A stretch of DNA of 32,253 nucleotides from Candidatus Gastranaerophilales bacterium (lineage in GTDB: Bacteria; Bacillota; Clostridia; Lachnospirales; Lachnospiraceae), in the NCBI GenBank assembly GCA_023663225.1, contig JAMPHU010000035.1, positions 1 to 32,253 on the forward strand. Reading direction: 5' to 3'. The position numbers were made by a program, and so were the translations under genes. How positions within the stretch are numbered: the stretch's first letter is position 1; each line of letters starts with the position of its first letter. Positions 7,280 to 15,598 of the stretch are shown piece by piece. The notes beneath the pieces are model-generated. The model was not told where the DNA came from and did not search any database. It saw nothing but the letters and a program-made list of their open reading frames with translations.

Positions 7280-8946
7280 TATCGCATCAAATGACATTTC
7301 TTTGCTATCTTTACCAACAGATATCCCTTGGGGATACTTCTAAGCTCAGACTCCGTAATCCCCCGCATCGCGATCAGCATAACAAAATACACGCACACAG
7401 CCGAGAGGATGGCAGGAATCACCGCTATGGACATAGACTGTGTAAGGAGATAAACCCCTTCATAGACCGCCCAGGCCATGGCTCCCATAAAGACAGCGGC
7501 GACTGCCGGAATGAGAAAACTGTGCACAATCTCCTGCCGATATCCGATCGCGCGCCGCACGGCAGCTTGATTGAGCACACACATAATGCCCGAGTACAGC
7601 GTGTTCACAATGGCGATGCTGTATAGATCCAAGTCCGTGTAAAACAAAAGCAGACACGCCGTCACAGTCTGAATCACCAACGCCGCCGCCGCATGGATGA
7701 TGGGTGCGTTGATCTTGCCCAACCCTTGCAGGATCGTGCTGTTTAAGGTAGACAGCGCGTAAAATATCACCGACAAAGAGAGCGTCATCAAAAGCACGCC
7801 CGCCATCTTGAGAGAATCCGCCGGCGTGCTTGGAAAGAGCAGCTTTACCACCGGCTCCGCCAACACCAAAAGTCCCGCGCCGCAGGGTATGGAGATCATC
7901 ATGGTGGTCTTCACCGCCATCCCAATCTTTTCCTTCGCCCCTTCGATATCCCCAGCCGCGATCAGCTGCGCCACGGTGGGCATAATGGCGGACGCCATCG
8001 CTGAGGCGAAAGCGATGGGAATATTGGAGATCGTCAACGCCTTGGAAAAAATCCCCCACTTGGTCGTGACAGACACCGTATCCAATCCCCGCACGGCAGG
8101 ATAGATGTCCATATACAGTTTATTGTTGACGGTTCCGCTCAGATTATAGACCGCCGTACTCAGGATAAAAGGGGTTACGACCGCTGTGATCGTCTTTGCG
8201 ATCTTTGCGTAACTCTCCACTTCCGAATGTTTATCGCGCAGGATCCGCCTGTGGATCATACCACGGTTTAGCGCGTATATGGCCAACATAAAAAGCAGCG
8301 CCGAAAGCACGCCCGCGCCGGTTCCCATGGCGCTTCCCACCGCGCCCGCGACACCTCTCTCCACCTGACCCGGCGTATCCGGCGGCACCTCCATGGAACC
8401 CATAGTGACCTTGATCAACAGATAGGCCGCGCCGATGGTCACGCCCGCATTGACAATCTGCTCCAAAATCTGCGAGACCGAAGTCTGCACCATACTCCTG
8501 TGGGCCTGGAAATACCCCCTCAACACCCCCAGTATCCCGTAGATAAAGACCGTGGGAGCCAGCGTCCGAAGTACCGGCACCGCCTCTTCCTCCACAAAAT
8601 ATCCTGCCCCCAAAAACAAAAGCAGACTGGCCAGGCCGCCCACCACCAACACATATCCCAGCGCACACAAAAAGATCCGATGGGCGTTGCGAAATTCCTT
8701 CACCGCCAACTTTTGCGCGATCACCTTGGAGATGGCGGAGGGAATACTGTAGGAAGAGATCAGAAGAATGATCGTGTAATAGTTGTAGGCGGAGGTGTAA
8801 TACCCAAGTCCCAGCTCTCCGATCACACTGTCTAAAGGGCCCCTGTACAGGAGCCCTATTACTCTGCTGATGATCCCGGCCGCCGCCAGGATACCCGCCT
8901 GCATTATAAAATTATTACCCTTGCTGCCGTTTTTCTTGTCAGCCAT
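7279..8946 (-). CDS. SpoVB/MurJ-like oligosaccharide flippase (MOP superfamily)
   Basis: About 555 residues with roughly 14 hydrophobic segments place this in the MOP exporter superfamily. The N-terminus NFIMQAGILAAAGIISRVIGLLYRGPL closely matches the SpoVB/YtgP/YkvU group of Clostridia and Bacilli. SpoVB proteins are thought to move lipid-linked peptidoglycan precursors across a membrane, SpoVB itself during spore cortex synthesis. The ATG at 8946 is preceded by GGAG at 6 bases; the longer frame starting at 8967 would cover this site. It lies 29 bases after glgA and is probably cotranscribed. Which flippase subgroup it belongs to (spore-specific or general) cannot be told from sequence alone. 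Confidence 0.85.
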   Translation of the reverse strand: MADKKNGSKGNNFIMQAGILAAAGIISRVIGLLYRGPLDSVIGELGLGYYTSAYNYYTIILLISSYSIPSAISKVIAQKLAVKEFRNAHRIFLCALGYVLVVGGLASLLLFLGAGYFVEEEAVPVLRTLAPTVFIYGILGVLRGYFQAHRSMVQTSVSQILEQIVNAGVTIGAAYLLIKVTMGSMEVPPDTPGQVERGVAGAVGSAMGTGAGVLSALLFMLAIYALNRGMIHRRILRDKHSEVESYAKIAKTITAVVTPFILSTAVYNLSGTVNNKLYMDIYPAVRGLDTVSVTTKWGIFSKALTISNIPIAFASAMASAIMPTVAQLIAAGDIEGAKEKIGMAVKTTMMISIPCGAGLLVLAEPVVKLLFPSTPADSLKMAGVLLMTLSLSVIFYALSTLNSTILQGLGKINAPIIHAAAALVIQTVTACLLLFYTDLDLYSIAIVNTLYSGIMCVLNQAAVRRAIGYRQEIVHSFLIPAVAAVFMGAMAWAVYEGVYLLTQSMSIAVIPAILSAVCVYFVMLIAMRGITESELRSIPKGYLLVKIAKKCHLMR

Positions 8947-8975
8947 GTTCCTCTCCAGCGGTACCATCTCTCGTC

Positions 8976-10421
8976 TCAGCCGATCAGCCAGTCATACATC
9001 TCCTGGTATTTCACGGCGGAAACCTTCCATGAAAAATCAGCCGCCATCGCACGGTCCGCGATCTTGTTCCACTCGCGTCTCTTGTCGTAATAGATCTGCT
9101 CAGCGTAACGGATCGTGCGCAACATCTCGTGCGCGTTGTAATTGGTGAAGCTGAATCCTGTACCTGTACCTTCATACTCATTATATGGCTGTACCGTATC
9201 CTTTAGACCACCTGTCTCACGGACAATGGGAACCGTGCCATAGCGCAGCGCCATCAACTGACTCAACCCGCAAGGCTCAAACAGCGAAGGCATTAAAAAC
9301 GCATCGCAGGAGGCGTAGATCTTGTGGGACAGCGGATCGGAATAGTAAATGTTCGCAGATACTTTCTCACTGTACTTCCAGTCAAAATGGCGGAACATAT
9401 TCTCGTAGCGCTCATCGCCGGTCCCCAGCACTACCAACTGGATATCGTCCTGGCAAAGCTCATCCATCACATACGCGATCAGATCCAGACCCTTCTGGTC
9501 GGTCAGACGGGAGACGATGCCGATCATCATCTTCTTTTCGTCCACCTTAAGTCCCAGCTCCGCCTGGAGCGCCTTTTTATTTTTGAGCTTCTCCTTGCGG
9601 AAATTGACTGCGTTATACTTATTTACAATGTGAGGATCTGTCTCCGGATTGAACGCGTCGTAGTCGATCCCGTTCACAATGCCTCTCAAGTCATGGCTTC
9701 TCGCGCGCAGCAATCCGTCCAATCCCTCGCCGTAGAAAGGCGTCTTGATCTCCTCCGCATAAGTGTTGCTCACGGTGGTCACCGCGTCGGCAAACACAAT
9801 GCCTCCCTTCAACAGATTGGCGTCTCTGTACGCTTCCAGCTTATCCGGTGTGAAATAATACTCCGGAAGTCCCGTGAGGCTCTTGACCGTCTTGACATCC
9901 CATTTCCCCTGGAATTTCAGGTTGTGGATCGTGAGAACCGAGCGGATGCCGCTGTAAAAATCGCCGCCCTGGAAACGCTCCTTCAAATACACGGGGATCA
10001 GTCCGGTCTGCCAGTCGTGACAATGGATCAGATCCGGCCTGAAATCGATCAGTGGCAGTGAGGAAAGAACTGCCTTACAGAAATATGCATATCGCTCGAT
10101 CTCATAGATGGGACTGTCATTGTAGACTTTATCTCCGTTAAAATAATATTCGTTGTCGATAAAGTAGTAGTGGACGCCGTCCTCCACCGTCTCCAAAATA
10201 CCCACATACACGTTTTTCCAGTTGTAATCCATGTAGAAATGAGTAATATACTCCAGTTTGTCCTTGTACTCCTGTTTCATACAGGCATACTTCGGCAGAA
10301 ACACTCTTACATCATAATACTCCTTGTCAATGTACTTTGGCAGGGATCCGACCACATCCGCCAGACCGCCGGTCTTGATAAAAGGCACACCCTCTGATGC
10401 TACAAAAAGAAGCTTTTTCAT
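8976..10421 (-). CDS. glgA: Glycogen synthase (ADP-glucose, GT5)
   Basis: GlgA extends alpha-1,4-glucan chains from ADP-glucose in the cytoplasm. The 481-residue product starts MKKLLFVASEGVPFIKTGGLADV; the KTGGLADV loop (from K16) binds the ADP-glucose phosphates. The C-terminal half has the GT-B acid motif EPCGLSQLMALRYGTVPIV followed by RETGGL. Length is typical of GT5 bacterial enzymes. GGAGGG lies 6 bases before the ATG at 10421, so the upstream GTG/ATG extension is not needed. It has its own promoter (10469-10497) and is followed by the flippase gene. No other glycogen genes are in the window. Confidence 0.93.
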   Translation of the reverse strand: MKKLLFVASEGVPFIKTGGLADVVGSLPKYIDKEYYDVRVFLPKYACMKQEYKDKLEYITHFYMDYNWKNVYVGILETVEDGVHYYFIDNEYYFNGDKVYNDSPIYEIERYAYFCKAVLSSLPLIDFRPDLIHCHDWQTGLIPVYLKERFQGGDFYSGIRSVLTIHNLKFQGKWDVKTVKSLTGLPEYYFTPDKLEAYRDANLLKGGIVFADAVTTVSNTYAEEIKTPFYGEGLDGLLRARSHDLRGIVNGIDYDAFNPETDPHIVNKYNAVNFRKEKLKNKKALQAELGLKVDEKKMMIGIVSRLTDQKGLDLIAYVMDELCQDDIQLVVLGTGDERYENMFRHFDWKYSEKVSANIYYSDPLSHKIYASCDAFLMPSLFEPCGLSQLMALRYGTVPIVRETGGLKDTVQPYNEYEGTGTGFSFTNYNAHEMLRTIRYAEQIYYDKRREWNKIADRAMAADFSWKVSAVKYQEMYDWLIG

Positions 10422-10468
10422 TTGAAACCCTCCGCGCAAACATTATTCAGGTTAAATCTGCTATTAAC

Positions 10469-10497
10469 ATTATACACTAATATCAAAGCCATGGAAA
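10469..10497 (-). promoter_or_regulatory. Promoter for glgA
   Basis: On the minus strand TTTCCA (10492-10497) and TATAAT (10469-10474) are 17 bases apart. The -10 is perfect and the -35 weak. The -35 begins only a few bases after the stop of the upstream Spo0A-like gene. Confidence 0.55.
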
Positions 10498-10500
10498 GGA

Positions 10501-11022
10501 TTATTTTCTATAAGAAAGGCGAATTTTGTCCGCAATCAGCGCAATAAACTCCGAATTTGTAGGTTTCCCCTTGCCTGTATCTATTGTGTAGCCAAACAGG
10601 GCGTCCAAAGTCTCCATGCGCCCCCTGCTCCAGGCCACCTCGATGGCATGGCGGATCGCGCGCTCCACACGGCTGGAAGTGGTCTGAAAACGCTTGGCTA
10701 TGGTCGGATATAGGATCTTTGTGATGGAACTGATCATGGTTGGGTCTTCCACGGACATCATAATGGCCTCTCTCAAATATTGATACCCCTTGATATGTGC
10801 CGGCACCCCGATCTCATGTATCATATTCGTCACGTCCTGCTCCAAGTCCCGCGTTTCCTCCTGTTTTTGTTCCGGCTGTTTGACTTCTCCGCGCAGACCG
10901 TTTCCTCTGCCGGAAGGCACGGTGATCATAATCTGGAACTCCTTGTCCGCATTCATCAAATCCCCCAGGATTTTGTACACTTTGTCATTATCCTTTGTAG
11001 CTGTAATGTTCAGTTGTTCCAT
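10501..11022 (-). CDS. Spo0A-type effector (DNA-binding) domain protein lacking a receiver domain
   Basis: The C-terminal two thirds (about residues 65-173) match the Spo0A C-terminal domain: [36 protein letters not shown] and [18 protein letters not shown], which form the DNA-binding helices that recognise 0A boxes. A normal Spo0A has about 260-275 residues with an N-terminal phospho-receiver. Here the protein is 173 residues, and the short N-terminus (about 1-60, ending in a Gln/Glu-rich linker) has no receiver features such as the acidic pocket and phospho-aspartate. The ATG at 11022 has GGAGGT 6 bases upstream; an in-frame TTG at 11025 is less likely. The true spo0A is normally beside spoIVB, which is not here, so this is probably a paralogue. 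Activity would have to be independent of phosphorelay. Confidence 0.88.
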   Translation of the reverse strand: MEQLNITATKDNDKVYKILGDLMNADKEFQIMITVPSGRGNGLRGEVKQPEQKQEETRDLEQDVTNMIHEIGVPAHIKGYQYLREAIMMSVEDPTMISSITKILYPTIAKRFQTTSSRVERAIRHAIEVAWSRGRMETLDALFGYTIDTGKGKPTNSEFIALIADKIRLSYRK

Positions 11023-11068
11023 CAAACTACCTCCAAAATCTAAAAAAGTCTAAAATTCGTTCCATCCT

Positions 11069-11098
11069 ATTATAAATTGATATTGTTTGATGCTTCAA
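11069..11098 (-). promoter_or_regulatory. Promoter for the Spo0A-like gene
   Basis: On the minus strand TTGAAG (11093-11098) and TATAAT (11069-11074) are 18 bases apart, about 47 bases upstream of the ATG. A good vegetative-type sigma-A promoter. Confidence 0.65.
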
Positions 11099-11219
11099 CT
11101 CCAACTCATCGCGAATTTTCACTGAATATACCAAAAAGACAGACAAAACGATCGCGTCCCGCCGATTTCTACATATTTCCGCCAAATAACGCCGATTTTG
11201 CCGGAAAAAATTTTCATAA

Positions 11220-11248
11220 TTGCCTGGAAAAAGAAAATGGTTTATACT
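11220..11248 (+). promoter_or_regulatory. Promoter for the DUF4317 gene
   Basis: TTGCCT (11220-11225) and TATACT (11243-11248) are 17 bases apart. GGAGGAG (11267-11273) and the ATG at 11281 follow at a normal distance. The roughly 120 bases between this promoter and the divergent Spo0A-like promoter hold GCCGATTT twice but no clear operator. Confidence 0.7.
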
Positions 11249-11280
11249 GTTAGTCAGTACAGTTACGGAGGAGAAAATTT

Positions 11281-12426
11281 ATGATCAAACAGGAAATATC
11301 CGAGCTGAAAAAGCTCTTGACGCCCAAAAATTGTTCCATCACCCGCATCTGCGGCTGCTATGTGGACGGTGAAAAAAATAAAAAAACCGAGTTCAAGCAG
11401 GCATTTCTTGCTCTGCCGGAGGAGGAAATGCACAAATATTTTGAGATTCTGCGCAAGACCCTATCCGGCTCCATCGGCAAGAATCTGCTAAATCTGGAAT
11501 TTCCGCTGGCAAGTGAGTCCGAGGGCGGCGCCCAGGAATTTCTGCTTCGCCTGCGCGACAGCAGACTCAAGGACGATGCGCTTTTAGAAGAGTTTTACGA
11601 CAAGATCATCGAAGCCTACGAATATGTGGGCAATTACCTGATCTTATTGATCCACGACGCCTACGATGTCCCCGGGAAAGCCATGGACGGCACAGATATG
11701 GAGGACGCCTCGGACGAAGTCTACGAGTACATCCTGACTTGTATCTGTCCGGTCAATCTCTCCAAGCCCGGCTTAAGCTACAATGCGGTGGAGAATCTGT
11801 TTCAGAACCGCATTAGAGACTGGGTGGTGGACGCTCCCGCCACAGGCTTTTTGTTCCCCGCTTTCAATGACCGCAGCGCAGATTTGCACGGCGCGCTCTA
11901 TTACTCCAAAGACGCCGAGGAACTGCGGGAAAGCTTTGTGGAACTGCTCTTAGGCTGCCCCCTGCCCCTGTCCGCAGGCGACCAGAAAGAGACTTTTCAC
12001 TCACTCATCGAGGAGACGCTGGGGGAGACCTGCGACCTGGAAGTGGTCAAAAATATTCACGAGAAATTAAATGAGATGGTGGAAGAACACAAAGAGGAAG
12101 CCGCTCCCTTGGTCCTCGACAAAAACGAGGTAAAGACGCTCTTTGCAAGCAGCGGCGTATCCAACGATAAGATGTCCGAATTTGACAGACATTACGACGA
12201 GACTGCGGGCGAGGACACCTCCCTGCTTGTGAGCAATGTCGCCGACACCCGCGCGTTTGAGGTCAAGACTCCCGATGTGGTCATCAAGGTCAAGCCGGAG
12301 CGCACCGATCTCATCGAGACCAGGACCATCAACGGCAGAGAGTGCCTGGTCATCGAGCTCGACGGCAGCATCACGGTGAACGGGATCACCCTCTCTCGTC
12401 ATATCCTTCCAGAAAATGATGCCTGA
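11281..12426 (+). CDS. DUF4317 family protein
   Basis: A 381-residue soluble protein with no signal peptide or membrane segment. I recognise it as the DUF4317 family, common in Clostridia and of unknown function. Typical parts are the start MIKQEISELKKLLTPKNCSITRICGCYVD, the central VYEYILTCICPVNLSKPGL, and the region around FLFPAFNDRSADLHGALYYSK. It is acidic overall. It has its own promoter and a strong ribosome site. Its 3' end overlaps the 3' end of the convergent TtcA-family gene by 41 bases, so neither gene can be ended by a simple terminator there. The family has no assigned biochemical role. Confidence 0.82.
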   Translation: MIKQEISELKKLLTPKNCSITRICGCYVDGEKNKKTEFKQAFLALPEEEMHKYFEILRKTLSGSIGKNLLNLEFPLASESEGGAQEFLLRLRDSRLKDDALLEEFYDKIIEAYEYVGNYLILLIHDAYDVPGKAMDGTDMEDASDEVYEYILTCICPVNLSKPGLSYNAVENLFQNRIRDWVVDAPATGFLFPAFNDRSADLHGALYYSKDAEELRESFVELLLGCPLPLSAGDQKETFHSLIEETLGETCDLEVVKNIHEKLNEMVEEHKEEAAPLVLDKNEVKTLFASSGVSNDKMSEFDRHYDETAGEDTSLLVSNVADTRAFEVKTPDVVIKVKPERTDLIETRTINGRECLVIELDGSITVNGITLSRHILPENDA

Positions 12427-13237
12427 CACCGTCCTTCTTGTAGGCTATGATCGTACTTAAGTTGACATTTTCCACGCTTTTAAAGAGATTCCCCTCCACA
12501 AAGGGATTGGTCTTTTTGAGCTCGGCGATCAACTGCTTGATCTCCATGCGCTTGGACTCGCTGCTCCCATCGTCCCGACAGACAGCGCAGTTTTCCGTAA
12601 AACGGCAGGCGCACTGGAGGAACTGCAGCCCGTTGTAATCCCGCCAATGTTTGATGTCGCTCTCCCGCACCAGATACATGGGGCGGATCAGCTCCATCCC
12701 CTCAAAATGGGTGCTGTGGAGCTTCGGCATCATCGTCTGCACCTGCCCCCCATAGAGCATCCCCATCAGGATCGTCTCAATCACATCATCATAATGATGG
12801 CCCAGCGCAATCTTGTTACATCCCATCTGCTTCGCATGACTATAGAGATACCCCCGCCTCATCCTCGCACAGAGATAGCAGGGGTTTTTTTCAATTTCAT
12901 AAACCGAGTCAAAGATATCGGTCTCAAAGATCGTGATGGGCACCTTAAGCAGCCTGGCGTTCTCCTCGATCATACGGCGGTTGGCCTCTTGATACCCCGG
13001 ATCCATCACCAGAAAGACCAACTCGAAGGGAAATTTATTGTGGCGCTTCAACTCCTGAAACAGCTTCGCCATCAACATGGAATCCTTCCCGCCCGAGATA
13101 CACACCGCCACCTTGTCGTTCTCCTGAAGCAGATCGTACTCGTTGATGCCTTTGGCAAATTTGGTGAACAGCGCCTTGTGAAATTTCTTGCGGATGCTCT
13201 TCTCGATCTCCTCCGCCCGTCCGTTCTCAGTGTGCAC
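12386..13237 (-). CDS. TtcA-family tRNA 2-thiolation ATPase
   Basis: A 283-residue N-type ATP pyrophosphatase. The PP-loop SGGKDS is at residues 48-53. A CxxC pair (C120, C123, in NPCYLCARMRRG) fits the iron-sulfur cluster site of TtcA, which thiolates cytidine 32 of tRNA. The GHHYDDVIET segment is also typical. A later set of cysteines (C209, C211, C217, C220) goes beyond the classic E. coli layout and could bind a metal. The start is a GTG at 13237 with GGAGG 9 bases upstream; it overlaps the end of the GGDEF gene by 11 bases. The exact tRNA position modified is not provable here, since TtcA-like proteins in Firmicutes are varied. Confidence 0.85.
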   Translation of the reverse strand: MHTENGRAEEIEKSIRKKFHKALFTKFAKGINEYDLLQENDKVAVCISGGKDSMLMAKLFQELKRHNKFPFELVFLVMDPGYQEANRRMIEENARLLKVPITIFETDIFDSVYEIEKNPCYLCARMRRGYLYSHAKQMGCNKIALGHHYDDVIETILMGMLYGGQVQTMMPKLHSTHFEGMELIRPMYLVRESDIKHWRDYNGLQFLQCACRFTENCAVCRDDGSSESKRMEIKQLIAELKKTNPFVEGNLFKSVENVNLSTIIAYKKDGVRHHFLEGYDERG

Positions 13238-15026
13238 CGCAGGCCACCTCCGCCATCAGCCGCCCCATCACGCGGATCAGACCGATATTGATGGTACCCT
13301 GTTTGGGAAAACGATTAAAAAAGTCAAAAGACACGATCGCCACAGGCTCCTCGCCCCGCATCACCTGACACTGAATGATCTTGCCGTTTTCCTGTTTATT
13401 GTATAACTCCAAAGCCTGAGGCGCCATCTTCTCCAACTGCTGCAGATTGCTCACCTCGCAGAACCCCTGCCTGTCAAATAATTTCTGATAGTGCGGATCT
13501 TTGGCAAAATCAAAACTCTGTATGGGATTCACATAATTGCCTGTCTCATAGGTGCGACGCAGATCTGTACCCGTATAAATGGCGATCCCATCAATGTCAA
13601 AAAAGGAACGCATCTGCTCCATCACGGGGAGAAGCGCCCCTGTCCCCTCCTTGAAAAGCTTAAGCGTCATCTCCGACACCGCCTTGTTCTTGTCATCGTC
13701 GCTCACAGTGGCATGGAAAGCGATATCCGCCTGATTGGAATCCTCCTTCACCACCTCGCCATGCTTCTTGACATCGTATATGATATAGCGGTTCTTGCCC
13801 TTGCCCTTGGCTATGTAGACACACTTGTCCGCCTTCTGGAACAGCTCATCGTAAGTGATCCCGTCATCCAGATATTTGGAGACGCCGATAGAAGCTGTGA
13901 CCTTGAGTCCTTCCACATCTTTGAAAGCCCACTCGATATTCCTGGAGATGGTGGATAGTATTCTCCGCAGCGTAGCTTCCGAATCGATCCCCTCCAAAAC
14001 GATCATAAACTCATCTCCGCCAAACCGTCCCACAGCGCCCCTGGTCTTTACCACACCTTTGATGATCTCCGCCGCCTTGGAGAGCACCTGATCGCCGAAC
14101 ATATGCCCATAGTTGTCGTTGACCTTCTTAAAATCATCGATATCCATAATGACCAGATACAGTCCTTGCGTCCGGTTCTGTATCTTCTCTATGGCATATT
14201 CGTTGATGGCGCGCTTATTTAAAAGACCTGTGCCGGGATCGAAAGCGCTGTCGGAAAGATAATAACTCTCCTTCTCCTTCTTCGCACCGATCACATTCAC
14301 CAGACCGATCGCTCTCTCCCTGCTGTCATCCCGATAAATCATAGCGATAGCGATCTCATAGCGAACCCCTGTTGCCTGCTTGTCCAGCGTCACGGCGTCC
14401 AGCTCCACCTTCACGTGATCTCTGGCGCTTTTCAGATTCTCGTACAGGATCCTAAACTCTGCCTTCTGCTCGCTATTCAGCTCCCTGTCTGCCTCCACCC
14501 TGACAAGCGTATCCTCCAGACTGTCCTCGTACAACATCGTACTCCGCTGCCCTCTGTACTCGTACAGCTTCAACAGACCGGTGCCGTATTCATACTCCAT
14601 ATAGCAACCTGGGAACAACCCCATAAACTCGCGGTATTTCTCCACCAGACCGACATACTGCAGATACCGATCCGTGATCGTCATGATCTGCGTGACCTCC
14701 AGATCCACAGAGCGAAACCCGTCCAACACCTTGCCGTTGTACCTCACTACGACATAGAAAAAGCGGTATTTATCATTGTAGCACATGATCCTGAGGATCA
14801 AATGCTGGGGGCCCTCTTCCAGTTTGGTCAGCGCCTCCTCAAATGCCGCAGCGTCCTCGGGATGGATCAGCTCAGGGATCGAAAGATATCCCTTCACACC
14901 GATCATATGATGAAACCGTTCATCAAAGTTCAGAATATAGTAGCCTTCGCGCAACGAAGCCTTCCCATAAAACATTTGATATTCTCCGGGTTCACTCTGG
15001 TATTCCGTAATATTCAGTCGATTCAT
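13227..15026 (-). CDS. PAS-GGDEF diguanylate cyclase-like protein
   Basis: About 599 residues. The N-terminal region (about 20-115) looks like a PAS sensor fold. The GGDEF domain (about 262-425) is complete: DPGTGLLNKRA, MDIDDFKKVNDNYGH, RFGGDEF (GGDEF at about 336-340) and ASIGVSKY. It should therefore make cyclic di-GMP. The inhibitory RxxD site expected just before GGDEF is absent (the sequence is KTRGAVGR), so product feedback may be lost. The last 150 residues form another domain, possibly GAF-like. No membrane segments are seen, so it senses something cytoplasmic. The ATG at 15026 is chosen over a GTG at 15047, because AGGAAGG lies just before the ATG. TtcA follows with an 11-base overlap. 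Confidence 0.88.
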   Translation of the reverse strand: MNRLNITEYQSEPGEYQMFYGKASLREGYYILNFDERFHHMIGVKGYLSIPELIHPEDAAAFEEALTKLEEGPQHLILRIMCYNDKYRFFYVVVRYNGKVLDGFRSVDLEVTQIMTITDRYLQYVGLVEKYREFMGLFPGCYMEYEYGTGLLKLYEYRGQRSTMLYEDSLEDTLVRVEADRELNSEQKAEFRILYENLKSARDHVKVELDAVTLDKQATGVRYEIAIAMIYRDDSRERAIGLVNVIGAKKEKESYYLSDSAFDPGTGLLNKRAINEYAIEKIQNRTQGLYLVIMDIDDFKKVNDNYGHMFGDQVLSKAAEIIKGVVKTRGAVGRFGGDEFMIVLEGIDSEATLRRILSTISRNIEWAFKDVEGLKVTASIGVSKYLDDGITYDELFQKADKCVYIAKGKGKNRYIIYDVKKHGEVVKEDSNQADIAFHATVSDDDKNKAVSEMTLKLFKEGTGALLPVMEQMRSFFDIDGIAIYTGTDLRRTYETGNYVNPIQSFDFAKDPHYQKLFDRQGFCEVSNLQQLEKMAPQALELYNKQENGKIIQCQVMRGEEPVAIVSFDFFNRFPKQGTINIGLIRVMGRLMAEVACGAH

Positions 15027-15048
15027 AGCCTTCCTCGCATTTTCCACA

Positions 15049-15101
15049 AAAAAATGATATCATTGTGTAATAATGATACCATTTTTTGCAGAAAATAACA
15101 A
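15049..15101 (-). promoter_or_regulatory. Promoter of the GGDEF gene overlapped by an AT-rich inverted repeat
   Basis: On the minus strand TTGTTA (15096-15101) and TATCAT (15073-15078) are 17 bases apart. A 16-base inverted repeat (15049-15064 with 15072-15087, one mismatch, 7-base spacer) covers the -10 box. It could be a repressor operator. With T-runs at both ends it could instead be a weak terminator for the upstream gene, whose stop lies 20 bases upstream. Confidence 0.55.
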
Positions 15102-15120
15102 GTCCCACTCTATTCCCTAT

Positions 15121-15582
15121 TCAGCTTTCCGTCTGCGAAAAGTTCTCGGGACTATTCTCCAGCTCGTCAATCTTATTCAATTCCTGCTTGCATTTTTGAT
15201 CCAGCGCGATTGCGCGCAAAATCAGGTTCACATCCTCCGGCGAAAACATGCCGATCGCCTTGGACAGGGCGCCGATCTGCGACCGGTTGACCCGCAGGGA
15301 TCCGCCGCCCGACAGCGGGATATCCAACACCTTCTTCGGATCGCTCATATCTCCCAGGCAGATCGCGTTTCTGTCATAATCGCAGACAAAGGTCACGCCT
15401 TTATAGGTGATCACGCCATCTTTGGACAGATAATCATAAGGCGCCTTGGCGGAACGGTTCGTTCCCAGGCTGCTTGATAGGGCGTCGCGAAAATCTGCGC
15501 TCTTTTCCGTGCCGACCCTGCCCGTCTGATGGAAATAACTGCCTTTCTTAGCCTGATTGGTTCCAAGCATTGCAACATCCAT
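15121..15582 (-). CDS. Unknown 153-residue protein next to the FliD-like gene
   Basis: I do not recognise this family. The product starts MDVAMLGTNQAKKGSYFHQTG, has no signal peptide or membrane segment, and ends in a helical stretch (about residues 112-140, from FSPEDVNLILRAIALDQK) with a polar Asn/Glu/Ser tail. The middle (GVITYKGVTFVCDYDRNAICLGDM) looks beta-rich. The ribosome site GGAGGA is 6 bases before the ATG, so the gene is real. It follows the FliD-like gene by 16 bases and is surely cotranscribed with it. That context suggests a partner, chaperone or co-exported protein of the FliD-like product, but this is inference. Confidence 0.8.
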   Translation of the reverse strand: MDVAMLGTNQAKKGSYFHQTGRVGTEKSADFRDALSSSLGTNRSAKAPYDYLSKDGVITYKGVTFVCDYDRNAICLGDMSDPKKVLDIPLSGGGSLRVNRSQIGALSKAIGMFSPEDVNLILRAIALDQKCKQELNKIDELENSPENFSQTES

Positions 15583-15598
15583 GGCGAGTCCTCCTCAT

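Noticed and set aside
7460-8059. Long minus-strand frame of 199 codons inside the flippase gene
   Set aside because: It is an out-of-frame shadow of the flippase, which has membrane segments, motifs and a proper ribosome site.
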